64,000 nucleotides of DNA from a virus: positions 43,135 to 107,134 of the IMG/VR virus record IMGVR_UViG_3300046524_000229; one strand, 5' to 3'. Positions 15,511 through 22,970 of this stretch are shown piece by piece (positions within the stretch are counted from its first letter, which is position 1; each line of letters begins with the position of its first letter). A model generated the notes under the pieces. It was given only the letters and a program-made list of their open reading frames with translations. It made no database searches and was not told where the DNA came from. The position numbers and the translations under genes were made by a program.

Positions 15511-15636
15511 TTACCCTCGGTTGAGATGAGACAGTAGAATATCCGCTGAGGTTTCATCCTGAATCGTAACGAGGTAATCACCGTCAGGATCCAGAATATC
15601 CCAAGTACCAGTGCCGTCAGGTTGTTTCGTGTACAT
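15511..15636 (-). CDS. Small phage protein, 41 aa
   Basis: ATG 15636 to TAA 15511. The composition (TGTWDILDPDGDYLVTIQDE ending DILLSHLNRG) is compact alpha/beta and resembles short phage proteins I have seen. It abuts neighbours on both sides. Confidence 0.5.
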   Translation of the reverse strand: MYTKQPDGTGTWDILDPDGDYLVTIQDETSADILLSHLNRG

Positions 15637-15830
15637 TAAAAACTCCAGGTATGGATTTCTTTACCGCACTGACCGCAGTTGAACCCATCGTAGCCTTCAC
15701 TACAGCCACTCATATCTTTTCCACGATACAGCTCCCGGACTTCGTCGGGCAGATACTCGTTGATGGCTCCGCAGTGAGAGCACGTAACGCGCTTAGCTAC
15801 GGAAGTGTCTTGGCCAACTACTTTAGGCAT
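15636..15830 (-). CDS. Zinc-ribbon protein, 64 aa
   Basis: Two CxxC knuckles (CSHCGAINEYLPDEV and CGQCGKEIHTW) make a small zinc ribbon. Probably a nucleic-acid or protein adaptor; function unknown. Confidence 0.6.
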   Translation of the reverse strand: MPKVVGQDTSVAKRVTCSHCGAINEYLPDEVRELYRGKDMSGCSEGYDGFNCGQCGKEIHTWSF

Positions 15831-15831
15831 G

Positions 15832-16593
15832 TCAACCTACCTTTGCGACGACCGGACTATGTGCGTCGACAGTATCGAAGTTTGCGACCGGAGTAGGGTT
15901 ATTGGAAATTGCCGTTCCCGGCGTAACCGAGAAGTTGACTTCTTCCAGCAGTGACGTTTCCAGTTGAGCCATTGCACTATTCATGCGGCGGCTTACTTCA
16001 TCGATGGCAGTCTTCGACTTCAACTCTTCCATCAACTTGTCGGAGTCCATCTGCGCCATCTTGTTAAGAGCTGCCATTTCCACGGCCATCTCATTCACAG
16101 CACGACACTTCTCGATTTCCAACAGATAAGCTTCCAACGCCCCCTTGGCGACTTTGTAGTCACTGGTCCACTTGGCCAACACTTTTTGAGCGTTGGTAAC
16201 GGCCTGGTCGAACATTGCCGCATCGTTGGGCCATTGCTTCTTGAAGCCAACGACCTTGTCTGCGAAGTTTTTGACACTCGCAGAGAGATCGCCGATTCGC
16301 TGAAGGGCTTCCTTCAATCGGTCAGCCCGGTCATTTGCAACATTGACCATCGTCTCGATGGGGTTCGTCTTGGCTTCCTGGACGATCTCTTTGACCTTCC
16401 AGTTCGCAAGTTTCATCGAAATGACGGGCGCACCGTTAACAATCGCCAGACTCACGAGTCCAGCAATAGCGATGCCAATTAGTCCTTTGACTAAAAGCAT
16501 GATAGCAGGTGCGAGGAATGCAATCGCTATAGCTCCGATTGCGATCTTAATGATCCCAGCGAACTTCTTGCGTTTCAAATCAGTGTCATTCAT
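15832..16593 (-). CDS. Membrane protein with long coiled coil, 253 aa
   Basis: Start at ATG 16593 (GGAGAG ribosome site). Two adjacent transmembrane helices (residues ~12-55, rich in Ala/Ile/Leu) are followed by ~150 residues of helical coiled coil (KEALQRIGDLSASVKNFADK and further heptads). The layout resembles phage-encoded inner-membrane or PspA-like scaffold proteins; no family assigned. Confidence 0.6.
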   Translation of the reverse strand: MNDTDLKRKKFAGIIKIAIGAIAIAFLAPAIMLLVKGLIGIAIAGLVSLAIVNGAPVISMKLANWKVKEIVQEAKTNPIETMVNVANDRADRLKEALQRIGDLSASVKNFADKVVGFKKQWPNDAAMFDQAVTNAQKVLAKWTSDYKVAKGALEAYLLEIEKCRAVNEMAVEMAALNKMAQMDSDKLMEELKSKTAIDEVSRRMNSAMAQLETSLLEEVNFSVTPGTAISNNPTPVANFDTVDAHSPVVAKVG

Positions 16594-16638
16594 GGTCTCT
16601 CCTTGTGTAGGCATAAAAGTATTGTTACTACCAATACT

Positions 16639-16647
16639 CTTATACCA
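16639..16647 (-). promoter_or_regulatory. Extended -10 promoter
   Basis: - strand TGGTATAAG, followed immediately by AGTATTG-N7-CAATACT-TTT. Drives the 253-aa membrane protein gene and the operon down to the TAXI gene. Confidence 0.7.
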
Positions 16648-16659
16648 AAACAGCTTTCG

Positions 16660-16812
16660 TTACTTGAACTTCGATACAGCGCCAAGGGTGCAAAGAAGAC
16701 TCGTAAAAGCTTCTGCAATCGCAAGTCCGGTATATTCGCTGTGAACTGCAATAACAAACAGGATTATGTTAATCACAGCCAATACTACAAATAGGCGGTT
16801 AGCGAAACTCAT
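16660..16812 (-). CDS. Small membrane protein, 50 aa
   Basis: ATG 16812 overlaps the stop of the nucleotidase gene (ATGA). One hydrophobic helix (RLFVVLAVINIILFVIAV) and a second weaker one. Last gene of its operon before the promoter at 16647. Confidence 0.55.
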   Translation of the reverse strand: MSFANRLFVVLAVINIILFVIAVHSEYTGLAIAEAFTSLLCTLGAVSKFK

Positions 16813-17432
16813 TCCTGTTCTCCATAAACAACTACGCGGATAGCCTCACGCAGTTTAGGCCATTCATTCCACGTAAAACCCAATTCCGGGTTTTGCTTCT
16901 TTAATTGCCCACCCTTGTTATAGGGCTGTGCGTAATGCAGGTGATCCCATACCGGTTTACGTGAACCTTTGATCGCTGGTTTATCATCGATCAGAAGGTC
17001 GCCGATAACCATCGTCTTGTCCTTCGTGATGATCGTGTTCTTGACCCAGAAAGGTCCGAAGTGAAGATTGGTCCACTGGACCTTTTCTGAATGGCACATC
17101 AAGTCTTCGTACTCGACTTCTGGCGAAGTACAGAAGAAAGGATTGATGAAGTCCAGGCAGTTTTCCTCAATGTCTTTCAGGGCTTCTTTCGCCCCCTCCA
17201 TCACCGGCAGGAACGTGTAGAAACCTTTCTGACGGGCAATTGCCACAACGTCATCACGGTGTTCTTCCGGATACAGTTCTTCGACGTAGAACTTGGTCAC
17301 ATCTTCAGGTTTGACATATGGACGATCTGGATACTGCGCCTGATATAATGTCAGAAGACCCGGATACCACTTTGCTACAACCCCATCCATGTCGATGAGT
17401 AGGTCAAATTTTTCAATGAGAGCGTCAGCCAT
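16809..17432 (-). CDS. 5'(3')-deoxyribonucleotidase, NT5C type (HAD superfamily)
   Basis: HAD motif I LLIDMDGVVAKW (residues ~11-22), motif II Ser/Thr in FCTSPEVEY, a downstream Lys in TIITKDKTM, and motif IV IGDLLIDDKPAI. These match the 5'-nucleotidase NT5C family that dephosphorylates dUMP/dTMP and other (deoxy)nucleotides. 207 aa is normal. Likely tunes nucleotide pools alongside dUTPase, ThyX and NrdAB. Confidence 0.85.
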   Translation of the reverse strand: MADALIEKFDLLIDMDGVVAKWYPGLLTLYQAQYPDRPYVKPEDVTKFYVEELYPEEHRDDVVAIARQKGFYTFLPVMEGAKEALKDIEENCLDFINPFFCTSPEVEYEDLMCHSEKVQWTNLHFGPFWVKNTIITKDKTMVIGDLLIDDKPAIKGSRKPVWDHLHYAQPYNKGGQLKKQNPELGFTWNEWPKLREAIRVVVYGEQE

Positions 17433-17617
17433 TACGAATTCCAGTTTTTGGTGTGGTCAGCGAAAATGAAAGCATCGGATGTAAGGAAAATACAATCGAT
17501 AATAAACCAGGTCCAGTTATGTGTCGAAAGGTCGTAGCCGACAAGCATCGCAAAAATAAGCATCGTTGCCAGGAAGATAAAGCGATTGCTGAAGAAGGCT
17601 TTTAGTTTTTGTTTCAT
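17432..17617 (-). CDS. Small membrane protein, 61 aa
   Basis: Two hydrophobic helices (FIFLATMLIFAMLVGYDL and WTWFIIDCIFLTSDAFIFA) with basic N-terminus. Overlaps neighbours by 1-4 bases. Unrecognised. Confidence 0.55.
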   Translation of the reverse strand: MKQKLKAFFSNRFIFLATMLIFAMLVGYDLSTHNWTWFIIDCIFLTSDAFIFADHTKNWNS

Positions 17618-17877
17618 TTCTTAATCCATCTATAGTAAATAATCAGCCAGGCCCACAGAATGTTGGCAGCGGCCATAAAAAGTCCACCTCGGAAGCTCCA
17701 GTACAATCCATGACTTGGAAAGAAGTAAACGTTCCAGAGTCCCCAGGTAAAGAAAAACAGTGTAGCAAGAAGGCTTACTGCACGAGAGTCCTTGGCATTA
17801 TACATCGCCTTGCAGTGCCCGAGGATAAAGAAAGAGCCTGCGAATTCCAGCAAGCCATTGATCATATCGCTATTCAA
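17614..17877 (-). CDS. Three-helix membrane protein, PQ-loop/SemiSWEET-like, 87 aa
   Basis: Three transmembrane segments in 87 residues. The pattern GSFFILGHCKAMYNAKDSRA is similar to the first repeat of SemiSWEET/PQ-loop transporters, where a helix is followed by K-x-K-S-x-x-G/A-V-S. Possible small transporter or channel; weak assignment. Confidence 0.5.
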   Translation of the reverse strand: MNSDMINGLLEFAGSFFILGHCKAMYNAKDSRAVSLLATLFFFTWGLWNVYFFPSHGLYWSFRGGLFMAAANILWAWLIIYYRWIKK

Positions 17878-17890
17878 ATTTTCTCCAAAC

Positions 17891-17920
17891 TAAAAGAGAA
17901 GCCGAAGCTTCTCTCTTTTT
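17891..17920 (-). terminator. Intrinsic terminator
   Basis: - strand AGAGAAGC-TTCG-GCTTCTCT then TTTAG: a perfect stem with a UUCG tetraloop. Confidence 0.85.
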
Positions 17921-18119
17921 ACTTCCTATCCTGCCAAGCTTTGAAAGGGGCTTGACAGTGACAGTGCCTGCATTTGACAAAGTCTTTAATAGGGTTGTTA
18001 GTGTCCATGCAGACTTGCACTTGATCTGACTTACAGAGAGGACACGGTAAGGGTGAAATTTTTGGGCGTACTTTCAAATCTATTGCAACATTGATTTTGT
18101 CCCAATTTACTTCAGACAT
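17919..18119 (-). CDS. Lar-like zinc-ribbon protein, 66 aa
   Basis: CPLCKSDQVQVC ... VKCRHCHCQAP ... AWQDRK gives two CxxC knuckles and a final Trp as in Lar-type ribbons. A shorter relative of the protein at 11962-12264. Confidence 0.6.
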   Translation of the reverse strand: MSEVNWDKINVAIDLKVRPKISPLPCPLCKSDQVQVCMDTNNPIKDFVKCRHCHCQAPFKAWQDRK

Positions 18120-18482
18120 TCAAGCCTCGACGATAATGCCGCCCCACGAATGATGATGATACAGTTCGTCAGGCATAATCCGTTTGTTGAAATGATGCGG
18201 CATCCAACCCGATTCGTCTGCCTTACGCCAGAAGAGACGCAAAGCAACGGCCCTCGGAATACCCGCCATACCAGTTTTGTACATCAAACTCCATGTGGAG
18301 AATGTACCGTCGACTATCTGAAATGCAATACGATAATCAACGTTGAACTGTTCGTAAAGTTCAGTTGCTACTTCGTCTTTCCACACGAAGACCCGGTCCT
18401 TTTCCTTCGAGATAGAAAACAAAGCGGCGATTACAACGCCAACTGCTACCCAGAGAATTACCCACAAAGCGATGGTCAACAT
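18120..18482 (-). CDS. Membrane-anchored protein, 120 aa
   Basis: N-terminal transmembrane helix (IALWVILWVAVGVVIAALF) then a ~90-residue soluble domain with Trp and His near the C-terminus (DELYHHHSWGGIIVEA). First gene after the promoter at 18549. Unrecognised. Confidence 0.6.
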   Translation of the reverse strand: MLTIALWVILWVAVGVVIAALFSISKEKDRVFVWKDEVATELYEQFNVDYRIAFQIVDGTFSTWSLMYKTGMAGIPRAVALRLFWRKADESGWMPHHFNKRIMPDELYHHHSWGGIIVEA

Positions 18483-18540
18483 GATTCTTATAAGTCCTTG
18501 ACGTTAGTATAGAAAAAGTAAACTACTCTACTCCAAAACT

Positions 18541-18549
18541 CTTATACCA
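18541..18549 (-). promoter_or_regulatory. Extended -10 promoter
   Basis: - strand TGGTATAAG, 59 bases upstream of the 120-aa gene. Confidence 0.7.
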
Positions 18550-18566
18550 AAAATACTTCAGAAAAG

Positions 18567-18598
18567 TAAAAAAAGCCGAGTCGTAAAACCCGGCTTCT
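18567..18598 (-). terminator. Intrinsic terminator
   Basis: - strand AAGCCGGGTTTTACGACTCGG then CTTTTTTT; ends the operon 18.6-19.2 kb just before the next promoter. Confidence 0.85.
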
Positions 18599-18600
18599 AA

Positions 18601-18789
18601 TTACCACACTAGAAAAACGTCCACCGTATTCGTACAAAGCGCATCAGGTTCGAATAGACCATAGTTGGTCTTTTCCGCTTTTCTAATCTCCATCTCTGCA
18701 ATCAGGTACTGATGGTCACTGCCACCTATCACGATTTCGGCGTCATCACTTACCGTTTCCAGCATCTTTTTCAGATCCTTGACTTTCAC
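18601..18789 (-). CDS. Small conserved phage protein, 62 aa (GTG start)
   Basis: KVKDLKKMLETVSDDAEIVI is a common phage motif of short proteins (KVxDLxxxL...DxxV-V). The start codon is GTG with GGGGA 7 bases upstream. It overlaps the upstream gene by 44 bases. Function unknown. Confidence 0.6.
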   Translation of the reverse strand: MKVKDLKKMLETVSDDAEIVIGGSDHQYLIAEMEIRKAEKTNYGLFEPDALCTNTVDVFLVW

Positions 18790-19240
18790 CTTTAATCCCC
18801 ATCTGGTTTTTCACAGCATCCACAACGCGTTTCTCAACATCCAACTGAGCCTTGGCTACAGCTTCCTTACCGAGAATGGTGTCGAGACTACCCTCAAGCA
18901 CGGCTACAGACTTTGAAGCAATCCGTTGACCGGCATCGCTCTGTGCTGCGGCTACCACCGCTCCACCGGCTACGATAAACGCAGCTTCTTCCTTGGTTGG
19001 GGTGAAGGTGTAAAGCAAACTTGCAATCAACCAAGGAATGCCGAAGGTTAGGTACGTACGTTTAAGCCATTTATAAACATGCGCACTTTTCTCACCATCC
19101 CTCACGTCAATACAAGTGACGATAGAGAGGAAAGTACCTATACCTAAAGCACCCATAAGGACACCCCAAACGGTACCAGCACCATCATGGATATTGATGA
19201 AGCGGGTCAACCAATATAGTTCCCACATAGCGTGATTCAT
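18746..19240 (-). CDS. Membrane protein with helical tail, 164 aa
   Basis: Two to three transmembrane helices (WGVLMGALGIGTFLSIVTCI and TYLTFGIPWLIASLLYTF, then an Ala-rich stretch) and a C-terminal ~60-residue amphipathic helix (ILGKEAVAKAQLDVEKRVVD). Unrecognised; in an operon with the next two small genes. Confidence 0.55.
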   Translation of the reverse strand: MNHAMWELYWLTRFINIHDGAGTVWGVLMGALGIGTFLSIVTCIDVRDGEKSAHVYKWLKRTYLTFGIPWLIASLLYTFTPTKEEAAFIVAGGAVVAAAQSDAGQRIASKSVAVLEGSLDTILGKEAVAKAQLDVEKRVVDAVKNQMGIKGESQGSEKDAGNGK

Positions 19241-19491
19241 TATGCCGTCTCCAGTTTCTTGCCAAGTTGGTAAAGGGTATTACGAGTCTGAAGCGAGGTT
19301 TCGTCATCAGCCAGGTTCTTCACAGCGGACGTGTAAATATGCGTACCATCCGGCCAACGCTTGTCGTTGTAGATGTCACCCTCTGCAACTAACACTTCAG
19401 ATTGTGAGCCTGGAAAATACGGATAAACTTCCCAGTTCTCAAGGCGGGGGAACGTACCATCACGTGCAGTAGTCAATTCTTTTTTCTCCAA
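19240..19491 (-). CDS. Hypothetical protein, 83 aa (TTG start)
   Basis: No internal Met is available, so TTG at 19491 is the likely start. Compact alpha/beta composition, acidic. Overlaps the next gene by one base. The start region overlaps the terminator hairpin upstream. Confidence 0.45.
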   Translation of the reverse strand: MEKKELTTARDGTFPRLENWEVYPYFPGSQSEVLVAEGDIYNDKRWPDGTHIYTSAVKNLADDETSLQTRNTLYQLGKKLETA

Positions 19492-19518
19492 TTAAAACGG
19501 GGCCGTAGCCCCGTTGTT
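19492..19518 (-). terminator. Intrinsic terminator
   Basis: - strand AACGGGGCTACGGCCCCGTT then TTAATT, between the 83-aa gene and the gene at 19518. Confidence 0.7.
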
Positions 19519-19706
19519 CAAACTTCGTCAAGATCCACCTGAGTACGGGCCAATTCACGTAGCCAATGAATTCGTCTATTCGAAACGCAGTAGTTACAAC
19601 CGCCGTGATTGCGGCAGGATCTGTCAAACCCTTTGGAACCTACCCAATCTGGATAAGGTCGACGATTGTCTTTGCGGTTCGGATAAAACTTGTTATCGAA
19701 ACTCAT
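19518..19706 (-). CDS. Small Cys/Arg-rich protein, 62 aa
   Basis: SCRNHGGCNYCVSNRRIHWL in the middle could bind zinc through three Cys and one His. Start at 19706 chosen for spacing; 19718 is possible. Function unknown. Confidence 0.5.
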   Translation of the reverse strand: MSFDNKFYPNRKDNRRPYPDWVGSKGFDRSCRNHGGCNYCVSNRRIHWLRELARTQVDLDEV

Positions 19707-19753
19707 GAGAAACTCCATAAATAGAATTACTTCATAGTGTTTCTCCTTTGAGG

Positions 19754-21151
19754 TCAGATTGCTGCGTTGCGACGTACATCGCTAAAAGACTGGTCACGAA
19801 TCAAAACACCATTCGCATATACAGGTTCCAACAGATCTACACGACCCATAGCATTTTCACGACGAATCGTGGTCAACACTCCGTCATTATCTTCGACTAG
19901 TGCAAGATGTCCGCGCTTGCTGGTCTTGCCACCAGCGATCGGATCCTTGTACACGTCCAGCCATTTACCATCGACACAGACAGACGATGCCTTCATTGCA
20001 AACGAAAGCGTGTCACGGTCAAGCTTTTGATGCAACGCTCCGCCCATGCCGAATGCAACGTTCTCGGCGCTGAATCCAGCCAACTTAAGAGCAGCAAGAA
20101 TTTTCTCGATGCTTTCAGGGTTTACACCATCACCTTGAATGACGCGGACCTTGTTCAGGACCTTAAAGCCTTTCGAGTTAACACTGTAACCGAACGCATC
20201 GGCCAGTAGCCCGACCACCGTAGAAACGACAGATACAGGTTCACCAGAATCTGGACGAACCACAAGAGTACCAGGTTGGGCCAGGACAAAGTCACGAAGC
20301 TCTCCGCCCCAGATATTTTTAACAGCGTTAAAGATATCGTAGCTATCACTGACAACAGCGAATAGGCCTTGGCCGAATTTTTCGCACATATTTCTATAAG
20401 CGTCAGCTTCGTGCGTACGCCCCCAACTAGTAATAGTGGAATGCTCAGCAGCGGGAATAGAATAACCCAATCCATTGTAGTCAGCTCCGTAAAATTGATG
20501 TGCATATTCCAGGCCCAACATAGTGTCGGTACCCATGAAATTAATCAGGTGAGCTGCTCCCGCGATTGCCGACGTTTCGGTCGAGCTTGCCCCACGTGCG
20601 CCAAAGTCATGAAGCTTGAAGGGCATTTCGTCGAGCGGCTTATCGCACGTATCGACAAGGTACTTGAAGATGATCTCTTTACAGTGCCTCGAAATTGAAG
20701 CCACCGTAGTACCGAACCACGCTGCACGAAGGATCTGGGTTTCGAAGAACGAACCGATCCAAGGCATTTCTTCGTCAGTAGACATGACATCCACTAATAT
20801 ATTCGACATCGGTACTTGCAAGCCTTCCGGGACTGCGCGGATCACCATCGGAGCATGACCACCATGCACTTTTACCAGGCGATCAAATTCTTTCTTAGCG
20901 AAGGGCTCCCCGTGAATAGAATTGACCTTCATTGCGTACTCGACATGCTCAGCGGTGATTGCGTTGAGCAAGTAATCCTTGATGTAACCTTGCAGACCAA
21001 AGAACGTGGAGTTCTTGATTCCGAACCCGCTGTTGTCCTTGCGTGCTTCTACGTAAGAGTAAAGACCGGTAGTGCCTTTCGGGTATTGGAGAAAATGTGA
21101 ATGCTTGTAAGAGTCAGCATTCAGGAGGGGATTGATTTTAAAGTTTGACAT
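19754..21151 (-). CDS. nadV: Nicotinamide phosphoribosyltransferase (NAMPT)
   Basis: Converts nicotinamide plus PRPP to nicotinamide mononucleotide, the first step of two-step NAD+ salvage. The N-terminus LLNADSYKHSHFLQYPKGT with SYVEARKD and FFGLQGYIKDYL is diagnostic. Further family blocks: HDFGARGASSTETSAIAGAAH (about 185-205, catalytic His/Asp/Arg region), VRPDSGEPVSVV (about 300) and FGMGGALHQKLDRDT. 465 aa is full length. The next gene downstream in the genome (upstream on this strand) encodes the second enzyme, so the pair forms a complete NMN-route module. Confidence 0.95.
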   Translation of the reverse strand: MSNFKINPLLNADSYKHSHFLQYPKGTTGLYSYVEARKDNSGFGIKNSTFFGLQGYIKDYLLNAITAEHVEYAMKVNSIHGEPFAKKEFDRLVKVHGGHAPMVIRAVPEGLQVPMSNILVDVMSTDEEMPWIGSFFETQILRAAWFGTTVASISRHCKEIIFKYLVDTCDKPLDEMPFKLHDFGARGASSTETSAIAGAAHLINFMGTDTMLGLEYAHQFYGADYNGLGYSIPAAEHSTITSWGRTHEADAYRNMCEKFGQGLFAVVSDSYDIFNAVKNIWGGELRDFVLAQPGTLVVRPDSGEPVSVVSTVVGLLADAFGYSVNSKGFKVLNKVRVIQGDGVNPESIEKILAALKLAGFSAENVAFGMGGALHQKLDRDTLSFAMKASSVCVDGKWLDVYKDPIAGGKTSKRGHLALVEDNDGVLTTIRRENAMGRVDLLEPVYANGVLIRDQSFSDVRRNAAI

Positions 21152-21203
21152 GATTTTTTAACGCCTCGTTAAATTAAAGTTGCCTACTCTTTGTAGGACT
21201 TGG

Positions 21204-22352
21204 TTAAATACCGACCAGCTTGCGAATAATGGAAAGATGATCTTCGTAGATCTTATCTGCCATCTTCAGGATTTCGTCGTACGTGAAGAACTTGGCATCT
21301 GCTGCGTCGTCTCCAGCTTTGATCTTGGGGATTCCAGCTTTCTTATCCGCCCGGTCAAGATCAAAGAGAAAAGCATGGGTAAAAGTACGCCCACGCAGAC
21401 TGCGATTAGGATGGTCAAAAACAACGCCTTCGCCCATAGAACCAAGCAACAGATTAGGAGGAAGATCAAGGCTAGTTTCTTCTTTGAGTTCACGAAGCGC
21501 CGCATCTTTAAGTCTCTCATTCTGTTCTACGAATCCGCCTGGCAATGCCCATAATCCTTCACCCGGCGCGGCTTTGCGCTTCACAAGGAGAATGTGTCCA
21601 GCCTTCTTCACTACTGCATCTACAGTAACAAACGTAGGTGCATACGGAGCTGCCTTCCAAGCTTCCTTATACTTCTTGACCATCTGATACTCACGAGACA
21701 GACGGTAGTATTCCGGAGACTTGATGAAGTCTTTCAGAAAGTCGAAAGTGTACGTAGGAACAAGGCTTTTCAACAGATCGATGAATCCTGGCTTTTCGAA
21801 AATGATTTCCCGAATCGACGTAGCGTCAAATCCGAGTTTCACTTCATCTACCGGAACATAGTCATATTGCGGGAACAGATCGAGATAATACGAACTCTCG
21901 TCTTTCTTATTGCCGACAATCGCAACCTTGATAGGTTTACGTTTTTCAACAGGAGTTGAAGCATCGTGCAAAGGGGTGTAGTATGCGATTTTTTCCTGAA
22001 CTTGCTTTGCCCAGTCATCGTCGGAATACATATTATCAACCAAAGCTTCGGTATTAAACCGACCTTCGTTGATAGTGCCGATCTCTTCCTGCGTAAGAGA
22101 CATAGCAATCATCGTCGCACGTTCATCGTACGTGAAAGGATTCTTGATGGTGCGGGGGGCGTTTGCAGACCCAATCAATACAAGAACACGATCAGCGATC
22201 AGCATTCCTTTATTGACGAGAATCTGGTGACCAACATGGTAGGGTTCAAAGCGACCCATTACTACTGCAAGATCATATTCTTTGGGTTTACGTTCCGTAG
22301 AAATGATTTCATACTGCTGCACGATTTCGTGCTTAAGGGACATAATTGACAT
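21204..22352 (-). CDS. nadM: Bifunctional NMN adenylyltransferase / Nudix hydrolase
   Basis: N-terminal nucleotidyltransferase domain: GRFEPYHVGHQILV (residues ~32-45, the HxGH motif) and SIREII near 205, making NAD+ from NMN and ATP. C-terminal Nudix domain (residues ~240-382): GGFVEQNERLKDAALREL continuing EETSL, an intact Nudix box (G-x5-E-x7-REUxEE). Such fusions occur in Synechocystis and Francisella NadM-Nudix and in phages. Together with NadV it regenerates NAD+; the Nudix half may remove ADP-ribose. A start at 22343 is also possible. Confidence 0.93.
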   Translation of the reverse strand: MSIMSLKHEIVQQYEIISTERKPKEYDLAVVMGRFEPYHVGHQILVNKGMLIADRVLVLIGSANAPRTIKNPFTYDERATMIAMSLTQEEIGTINEGRFNTEALVDNMYSDDDWAKQVQEKIAYYTPLHDASTPVEKRKPIKVAIVGNKKDESSYYLDLFPQYDYVPVDEVKLGFDATSIREIIFEKPGFIDLLKSLVPTYTFDFLKDFIKSPEYYRLSREYQMVKKYKEAWKAAPYAPTFVTVDAVVKKAGHILLVKRKAAPGEGLWALPGGFVEQNERLKDAALRELKEETSLDLPPNLLLGSMGEGVVFDHPNRSLRGRTFTHAFLFDLDRADKKAGIPKIKAGDDAADAKFFTYDEILKMADKIYEDHLSIIRKLVGI

Positions 22353-22409
22353 TCGAGCCTCTCGAAGTTAAAGAAAAGCGGCAACTCTCTGTTACCGCAC
22401 AAACCTATG

Positions 22410-22889
22410 TTACTCTTTCTTTCCGAATCCGTCAAACAGATTTTTGACATCATCCAAACTGACATGTTTGACTTCAGCAGTCCCTGTCGAATCCTCAAGA
22501 CTCTTCAGCGTTACGTCGTTTTCAAGCATGATATCCGTAAGTTCATACAGTGCCTGTTCCAGAGCGGCAATTGCACTGGTCTTTTTGGATTCGTACTTTT
22601 GCAGTTCGAAGCCTTTCCACATCACTTCGTTAAGTTCCAGTTCACGAGCTTCCATGAACGGTTTGGTTGCCTGGAAACGATTCCACTGCTTGAGGACCAT
22701 CTCTCTGGTTCTCTTAACGTCGACAAGCGTTTCGTTGATACCAGCACGGATATCATTGAGACTCTCTTCGAGGGAAAGATGCGCGGGAGCACCGAGATGA
22801 ACCAGTTTGCCATCTTCCGTACGTTCCAGGACCAATGCCAAAGCTTCGATCTGGATGAGGGTGTAACGACCGTTATCTGCTTGATACAT
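22410..22889 (-). CDS. Hypothetical helical protein, 159 aa
   Basis: Long amphipathic helices (LSLEESLNDIRAGINETLVD and a later ALEQALYELTDIML) suggest a coiled-coil dimer. First gene after the promoter/attenuator at 22910-22954, upstream of the NAD genes, so likely in their operon. Unrecognised. Confidence 0.6.
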   Translation of the reverse strand: MYQADNGRYTLIQIEALALVLERTEDGKLVHLGAPAHLSLEESLNDIRAGINETLVDVKRTREMVLKQWNRFQATKPFMEARELELNEVMWKGFELQKYESKKTSAIAALEQALYELTDIMLENDVTLKSLEDSTGTAEVKHVSLDDVKNLFDGFGKKE

Positions 22890-22909
22890 TTAAGTCTCCT
22901 AGACTAAAA

Positions 22910-22945
22910 AGAAAGTGTCAAGGAAGTAATTTCCCCGACACTTTG
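22910..22945 (-). terminator. Promoter-proximal hairpin with U tract (attenuator-like)
   Basis: - strand AAAGTGTC...GACACTTT then CTTTTT. It both ends the ThyX operon and lies immediately downstream of the promoter at 22954-22946, so a transcript from that promoter meets it at once. Confidence 0.65.
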
Positions 22946-22954
22946 CTTATACCA
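22946..22954 (-). promoter_or_regulatory. Extended -10 promoter
   Basis: - strand TGGTATAAG, 57 bases upstream of the 159-aa gene and the NAD+ salvage genes. Confidence 0.7.
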
Positions 22955-22970
22955 TAATACCTAAATTTGT

